This document shows positions 58,021 through 64,000 of a DNA stretch of 64,000 nucleotides, piece after piece. The DNA comes from Synchiropus splendidus (lineage: Eukaryota > Chordata > Actinopteri > Syngnathiformes > Callionymidae): positions 3,746,937 through 3,810,936 of the forward strand of contig NC_071334.1 of NCBI RefSeq assembly GCF_027744825.2, written 5' to 3'. How positions within the stretch are numbered: position 1 is the stretch's first letter; the number at the start of each line of letters is the position of its first letter. The notes below the pieces were generated by a model that was not told the origin of the DNA, did not search any database, and saw only the letters and a list, made by a program, of their open reading frames with translations. A program made the position numbers and the translations under genes.

Positions 58021-58930
58021 CTTAGTCCAGCTACTGGGCTACATGCTAGCTTAGTCCAGCTACTGGCTACATGCTAGCTTAGTCCAGCTACGGGCTACAT
58101 GCTAGCTTAGTCCAGCTACGGGCTACATGCTAGCTTAGTCCAGCTACTGGCTACATGCTAGCTTTGTCCAGCTTCTGGCTACATGCTAGCTTAGTCCAGC
58201 TACTGGCTACATGCTAGCTTAGTCCAGCTACTGGCTACATGCTAGCTTAGTCCAGCTACTGGCTACATGCTAGCTTTGTCCAGCTTCTGGCTACATGCTA
58301 GCTTAGTCCAGCTCCTGGCTACATGCTAGCTTAGTCCAGCTACTGGCTACATGCTAGTTTAGTCCAGCTTCTGGCTACATGCTAGCTTAGTCCAGCTACT
58401 GGCTACATGTTAGCTCAGGCCAGCTACTGGCTACATGCTAGCTCAGTCCAGCTACTGGCTACATGCTAGCTTAGTCCAGCTTCTGGCTACATGCTAGCTT
58501 AGTCCAGCTACTGGCTACATGCTAGCTTAGTCCAGCTACGGGCTACATGCTAGCTTAGTCCAGCTACTGGCTACATGCTAGCTTTGTCCAGCTTCTGGCT
58601 ACATGCTAGCTTAGTCCAGCTACTGGCTACATGCTAGCTTAGTCCAGCTACTGGCTACATGCTAGCTTAGTCCAGCTACTGGCTACATGCTAGCTTTGTC
58701 CAGCTTCTGGCTACATGCTAGCTTAGTCCAGCTCCTGGCTACATGCTAGCTTAGTCCAGCTACTGGCTACATGCTAGTTTAGTCCAGCTTCTGGCTACAT
58801 GCTAGCTTAGTCCAGCTACTGGCTACATGTTAGCTCAGGCCAGCTACTGGCTACATGCTAGCTCAGTCCAGCTACTGGCTACATGCTAGCTTAGTCCAGC
58901 TTCTGGCTACATGCTAGCTTAGTCCAGCTA
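58021..58930. repeat. 28-bp minisatellite, about 32 units, with exact 15-unit duplication
   Basis: Unit: TTAGTCCAGCTACTGGCTAC plus ATGCTAGC. Variants include ACGGGC, TTCTGG, CTCCTGG, TTTGTCC, AGTTTAG and TCAGGCC. Bases 58093-58510 and 58513-58930 are identical, an offset of 420 bp or 15 units. Each unit has the inverted pair TAGCT/AGCTA around TAGTCC. No reading frame of interest. Confidence 0.98.
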
Positions 58931-59070
58931 TTAACCGCATTATCCAGGTTGCGTAGTCTGACTAAGAAAAATTCCAATTCCGGTAGTCGGACTAAGCTGT
59001 TTACATGCATTTTTAAAGTCCAAACTTAACACAATACTCGGGTTTTCGGGGGCGTCATGTAACCGGAGTC
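58929..59070. mobile_element. Possible DNA-transposon end after the 28-bp array
   Basis: The array stops at TTAACCGCATTATCCAGG, followed by two GTAGTC(T/G)GACTAAG words and GTTTACATGCA. This suggests an old element edge, but no partner end was found. Confidence 0.25.
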
Positions 59071-60364
59071 AATGTCTCCTTTTTTGTTGTGACATTATGT
59101 CACCTTTACTAGCCGCCTTGTGGCGCAGCCTCTCTGAAACTTCCACTCCCCTGTCCGTACCTCAACACTTTAGGCGAGCGACCGTGTCAGACACTTGCAT
59201 TTGATGACACGGGGTCAGGAATAACAGGACCTCACATGGGTCACGTGTGGGCTCCTCTGGCCAAGTGAGACGACTGGTGGATTGAAAAGTGGAGCTGTGT
59301 CAGTGAAGAGCGCTCATGTTAAGATGGTTTTTAGGAGGACACCTGCTTCTGTGGTCTGAGGGGCGGTCGACCCAAACTCGACGTCTATAAGTTATGTGAT
59401 GGAATGACAGGAGATGTTGTCCTTCAAGACACAACACAGTACCCCAGTCCCATTCATCCTCCATTCTTTTTACTTTATGAAGCCGGTCGACCGAAATCAC
59501 TTGTAAATGTTCTTGTAAAATGATGACCATTTATCGGACGATTATTTGAGCAGCAAAATTACGTTTGCAAACCGACCGTACTGCGCGCGACTCGCCCGTC
59601 CCACCTCTCACGGCGCCTTGTGGACGCAGCTGTCTGTTTGTGAATGAAGAACAAATGGCTGTTTTTTTTTCTGAGCTCACCGTTGTATGTAAAAGAGGAC
59701 AACACACACATTGAGGGCAGTTCATGCACTTGCTTCATTAAATGTGGCGCTGTGTCTGCCAGTGTGTGAGAGAGAGCTCAACTGTCAGGTCAGCACCTCC
59801 CAGCTGCTTCCAATTGAATATCGCAGCTGCTTCCAGCCCCACCATTGCATTTCCCCTCTTTTCATCGGCCATGGCCACTGTGGCGCCTGCATCTTTTAAT
59901 TGGTGGAGTATTTGCCGGGCAGATCGGTGGAGCGGAGTCAGTCAGCCGTGCAGCACCAGCAACCTCAGGAGGCGCGCACCGCCTGTGTGTTGATCTCAGA
60001 GAAGTGAAACGTTGGGATGAAAGTTCCTCCTCGCCGTCAGACAAAAAGAAGAACTTGTCTTGTCTCGACTGATGCAGCTCATCTCCAATGCACGGCACTA
60101 TATTTGGAGTGGCTGTTGGTGTGGATGTGCGGTCAGGCCACGTGAAAAGAGCCTTTCATCGATTTGCCGCCAGCGACAGCAGAGTGATTAGCCTTTTTGT
60201 CAGCAGCAGAGCGGCGCTGACTTGGAAAAAAAAGCCATGCTGGCATATGTTTTATACATCAGCCTGCACACGGACACAGAAAGACAATTTCAAACATCAA
60301 GTATTCATTTATTCCCAAAAGTCTCTGTGGATGTTTGACTTTTTTTTGTTGAAATAGTCGAATG

Positions 60365-61090
60365 CCTCGGATTCCCAAACCTGACTCCACATGTGTGCGA
60401 CTTCAACTGGATGGTTTGGAGGGTCCTCACTTTGTTCAGCCTCATTTTGAGGGTCAAAACCTCAAAGTAACTGGGTTCCAGTTTGGTTCAGGTGAGATAT
60501 GTGTTTTGGATGGTTAGGTTCAGGGGGAAAGGCAATGAGAGGTCCCCACAATGGTCGTGTGACAATCCCGAGGGTCTCTGCGTGCGTGTTTGTGTGCTTT
60601 GTGGGGGACCAATTCTTGACAAAACACTATTCTTGTGAGGACTGTATGACTTTGTGGGGACATTTGGTTGGAACCCCCCAAGGTTCAGCCTCAATTTGAG
60701 GATGAAAACTTCAAAACAACTGGGCCATTATAACTGGGTGTAGGTCTGGTTCAGAGTCCTGGTTCAGGTGAGCCATGTGTTTTGGATGGTTAGGTTTAGA
60801 TGGAGAGGCTGGGGAAAGGGTGATGTCAATGAGAGGTCCTCACAATGCCTCCACGAGGGTAGAAATACAAATATGTGTGTGCCTGTGTGTGTTTGTCATT
60901 GTATAGCTATACTTGTGAGGGCCAATTCTTGGAAACACACCTCCTTCTGGGGATTCCCCACAAGGTTAAGACTCAATTTGAGGATGAAAACTTCAAAATA
61001 GCTGATAATAACTGAGTGCTGGTTCAGGTGAGCCATGTGTTTAAGATGGTTCGATTCAGGGTGAGAGGCCGGGGAGAGCATGAGAGTCAC
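60365..61090 (+). repeat. GGTCCCCACAA family, locus 4 (about three units)
   Basis: GGTTCAGGTGAG recurs near 60485, 60762 and 61021, about 265 bp apart, with AGGTCCCCACAATGG, GAGGACTGTATGACTTTG, AAGGTTCAGCCTCAATTTG and GATGAAAACTTCAAAA in between. This is the longest array of the family here. Confidence 0.8.
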
Positions 61091-61370
61091 AAAACGTTTA
61101 ACATTTACACCAGTATAACAATATATATTCATCAAAAATGGTCCATTGTTACACATGTATTCATGGAATTGACCCCAATGTAAACAGCTACGGCTTGGTC
61201 CGAGGTGATGAAGAAAGTGATCTGTTCATTTTGTGACTTTTTCCAGTCTCTGCTTCTGTCTGATGCAGGAATTGTCCCCCCAGTCTGCCTATAGCAATGT
61301 TCTCTCCCTACTTCATTTCCTCTCACTCATGCTGCAACATCTTCACCCTCGTGTTGAGTTTGCTGTGCAC

Positions 61371-61710
61371 TAGTGGTGGGTTGGTGAAGCTTCACAAACA
61401 GGGCTCTAATATTCAGAGCCCAGTAGGTGGCGCTGTCTGTAGGAAAATGACCCGAGTGTTCAATGAAACAGTTGTTCAAAGCCAAATATTATAGTGATGT
61501 GATGTGAGAGCGATGTGTCAATGAGGGTGTACGACACAGTATTGAAAGGGTGGATGAGGTTTCATGAAACAGTGATGTGATTTTTAGAGGTCACAACAAC
61601 TGCGCATCATTTCTAACCTAAGAGCGCCATCTAGTGGCCTCTGACAGTTAGGACATGGTTTCATCAACCCTGCAACACTGCCTCATCCAAGCCTCATCCA
61701 CCCATCACTC
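61371..61710 (+). mobile_element. hAT-like CTCF-motif MITE, copies 14 and 15 in tandem
   Basis: The first copy begins TAGTGGTGGGTTGGTGAAGC and holds GCCCAGTAGGTGGCGCT (61418-61434, +). It breaks off near 61500. A second copy starts at 61549 with GGATGAGGTTTCATGAAACAG, has lost its left motif, keeps AGCGCCATCTAGTGGCC (61623-61639, -) and ends CCACCCATCACTC. Confidence 0.85.
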
Positions 61711-62035
61711 GTGATGACACACGGAGGAAGCGAGGCAAAGTCCGATAGGCAAACAGATGGCTTGGCTGTAGGAATCGTTTCTTATCATTCGTTTGAAAGA
61801 GCTGTTGCAAACATGTGATCTCTCAGTTGAGATCGAGTGAAATCCTTGAGTCATGTACATTGCTGTAACTGTCTAGAAAATAGCACAAGACTCAGAATAA
61901 AAGACACAAGGTTCAGAGGTTGGGACTGAGCTGGAATGGTATCAGTTGCATTCAAATTGACCCGTCTCGAGACCAGAACTCCACCTGGAAAATGGGAGCA
62001 CAATGCTTTGCCACTTTGATCTCCCTCAGGGCTTC

Positions 62036-62470
62036 ATTCGATTCAGTTCGATTCGATTCAATTCGATTCGGTTCTGTTCGGTTCGGTTCGGTTCGGTTCG
62101 GTTCGATTCGATTCGATTCGATTTGGTTGGATTCGGTTGGATTCGGTTCAGTTCGGTTGGATTCGATTCGATTCGATTCGATTCGGTTCGGTTCGATTCG
62201 GTTCAGTTCAGTTTGGTTCGATTCGATTCGATTCGATTCGATTTGTTTCGATTCGATTCGATTCGATTCGATTTGGTTTGATTCGGTTCAGTTCAGTTCA
62301 GTTCAGTTTGGTTCGATTCGATTCAATTTGGTTCGATTCGGTTCGGTTCGATTCGATTTGGTTCGATTCGGTTCAGTTCAGTTCGGTTTGGTTCGATTTG
62401 ATTCGATTCGATTCAATTTGGTTCGATTCAATTTGATTCGATTCGATTCAGTTCGATTCTGTTCGGTTCA
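62036..62470. repeat. GTTCG/ATTCG pentamer array, about 87 units
   Basis: Strict 5-bp period, with units ATTCG, GTTCG, GTTCA, ATTTG, GTTTG, ATTCA and a few GTTGG. No stop codon arises in any + frame, so three overlapping Arg/Phe/Asp/Ser-rich frames appear; they are an effect of the repeat. Confidence 0.97.
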
Positions 62471-63454
62471 ATATGCCTACATAACACTGAATTAGGAATC
62501 GCATTGATTCTTTATTGAATCTTTGTTGTTTCCCCGTTTTGAATGTCGGATGCGGGGAATATCTCGAGGGACCAACAGAGATTCTACATAGCGCTAAAAG
62601 CCAGCCATTGAGCACATGAGACTGTGGTTTTCTCTCCAGAAGTTGCTCTTCCTGAAAAATGTGAGCGACATCAGATGCATCCTTGTGCTGCTTGTTCCAC
62701 TGTGAGACTCAAAATTACAACGGACCAAGTTAAATGATGATAACTGGAGCATGTTTTTCCATTTGTACCAAAAAAAAGGTTATTTATATCTGGAAAAAAA
62801 AGCCATGCCTGACCTTTCCATGCATGTCTCTGTGAAGACACAGTAACATCAAAGAAAATAAAGCAAGAAAGAGGTCATTAAACGCATCATCAGTGAGGCA
62901 GAAAATCCGGCCTGTTTGGATCTGTCTGTGCAGTTGCAGGCATGTGATAATGAGTCCGTATGTGCAGAGAGATGGTGTGCGCACATTTCACAAGTTGAGA
63001 CTGAAGTCTTCACGTCTCAGCCAACAGCTTCCCCTCAGACGTGTCCGCACCACTTGGCTCTGGAAAAGACCCACGTTCCGTGTGTTACCGACTCTCTCTC
63101 TCTGTTCTAAAGAGACCACGCGCTCCGGCGTCTTCTTCACTCTCAGATCTGCTCCTGGTGAGAGCCGGAGTAACCACCTGTCATTTATCTGCCGTCACGT
63201 TGCCACCGGGAGACAACAGTGATCATTGCCTTCCTGTTGTCACGGAAACCAAACGGCATGCTTTTTCCTGCTCTTGCAAATAATGTTAATACAGGGATGA
63301 CATACGTCAAACTCGGTTTACTGTTGGAGAACCGTCAATATCGTAACACAACTAGCAAAGGATGTGCCACCATCGCTTCCCTTAAATACGGAGTTGTCTG
63401 TTTCAAACATTGCGTCCGTCACTGATCACTTGCTTCCATGCCCTCTTTGTGTTG

Positions 63455-63791
63455 CTGTTCCCCAATATATCCACCAGGGGGAGCAGCACAGAGTCAAAAG
63501 TGTATGACAACAACAAACCAACATGGCGACTGTGGAAGAAGTATCTTGCACCAAAGAGGAAACAGAAGCAGCGTTGTAGGAGGCGGTGGTTGGTGAGGCT
63601 GTTAAATATATCACGACTGGAGGACGGAGAATTTCCACCACTGTTACGTCGTCTTCGTGTCTCATGAAAGCTAAGTATCGGGTAGTAACTCTGCCCCCCC
63701 ATGGTTTCCAGTGGCACTGCTCCGTTTGGTCAGTAACCTGCCGACAAAATGAAGGCATCCGGATCCGGAACATTGAGCATAAATGGTCCCT
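63455..63791 (-). mobile_element. Harbinger-like element, copy 2 (inverted relative to 29.3 kb)
   Basis: CAACATGGCGACTGTGGAAG, GGCGGTGGTTGGTGAGGCTG, ATGGTTTCCAGTGGCACTGC and ATTGAGCATAAATGGTCCC before TTA. It matches the copy at 29258 in reverse. A CCACCAGGGGGAGC string at 63471 also resembles a CTCF core. Confidence 0.6.
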
Positions 63792-64000
63792 TAAGGTCAT
63801 CGGTTAAATTTCAGTATCTCCTAGTTTGTTATCACACGGACACCTCATGCAGCCACATATTCAGACATTAAGTTCAAGACTTGTTCAAGACTTGTTTTCC
63901 TGCTTCTGTTCTGAGATGCTTGCATAACTCTGGGCAGTTATTTTTATTGTCTGAAAGAGGTCAACGTAACACCATGAAAAACAGAAGAATATTTCACAAT

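Larger units (their letters stand above)
57061..64000 (+). other. Downstream of exon 5: intron, no further exon recognised
   Basis: Starts with a strong gtaagt donor. Contains a CTCF-motif MITE, the 28-bp array, GGTCCCCACAA repeats, the MITE pair at 61.4-61.7 kb, the pentamer array and the second Harbinger-like element. Stretches 57061-57504, 58990-60364, 61100-61370, 61711-62035, 62471-63454 and 63792-64000 hold no supported feature. Confidence 0.6.

Noticed and set aside
58021..58930. CRISPR-like array
   Set aside because: Units are contiguous 28-bp repeats without unique spacers, in a vertebrate genome; it is a minisatellite.
61920..62495. 191-codon frame and two further overlapping frames rich in Arg, Phe, Asp and Ser
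   Set aside because: A 5-bp repeat without stop words gives open frames in all three phases; not a protein gene.
57061..64000. Search for the cadherin exon after exon 5
   Set aside because: No segment with the required phase and cadherin motifs was found.

Overview
The window looks like teleost fish DNA. It is a TE-rich stretch with one multi-exon gene on the + strand, read through five exons. The fish call rests on three things: a decayed Tc1/mariner end and a tRNA-derived SINE of types common in bony fish, many short non-autonomous DNA transposons, and exons that fit a 'neural-cadherin-like' (type III, DN-cadherin/Hz-cadherin-like) gene known from fish and other non-mammalian vertebrates. 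No bacterial, phage, rRNA or CRISPR features were seen.

Gene: exons at 37271-37468, 38581-38806, 42477-42681, 49918-50029 and 56811-57060 have GT-AG borders and matching phases. They join into about 330 residues of tandem extracellular cadherin repeats. Neither end of the gene is in the window. Earlier exons must lie upstream of position 1 or in sequence I could not recognise, and later exons lie beyond 57060. So 1-37270 is either a long upstream intron or intergenic DNA, and 57061-64000 is intron or further downstream sequence.

Repeats dominate. (1) A short hAT-like palindromic element of about 200 bp has about 15 copies. Each arm carries a near-consensus CTCF core motif, so an intact copy holds a + motif facing a - motif. 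(2) A Tc/mariner-like MITE of about 700 bp starts CAGTGGTACC; five copies share one orientation and have nearly identical cores. (3) A MITE ending in (T)ACAGTAA...TTACGGTA has three copies and an internal palindrome. (4) A dispersed family carries GCGCCATCCCATG (six loci). (5) A GGTCCCCACAA family has a unit of about 265 bp (four loci). (6) Two Harbinger-like elements lie in opposite orientation at 29.3 and 63.5 kb. (7) Single elements include a 1.0-kb hAT with a target duplication, a Charlie-like hAT, a Tigger-like MITE, a decayed Tc1 end, LINE/SINE tails and a tRNA-derived SINE.

Tandem arrays: an (ATT)n-based minisatellite with higher-order structure (41220-42115), a 28-bp minisatellite with an exact 15-unit block duplication (58021-58930), a GTTCG/ATTCG pentamer array (62036-62470), and several TA, TG and CT microsatellites.

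The best candidate for something undescribed is the hAT-like family that appears to spread paired, convergent CTCF-like sites. This is inferred from motif matching only.
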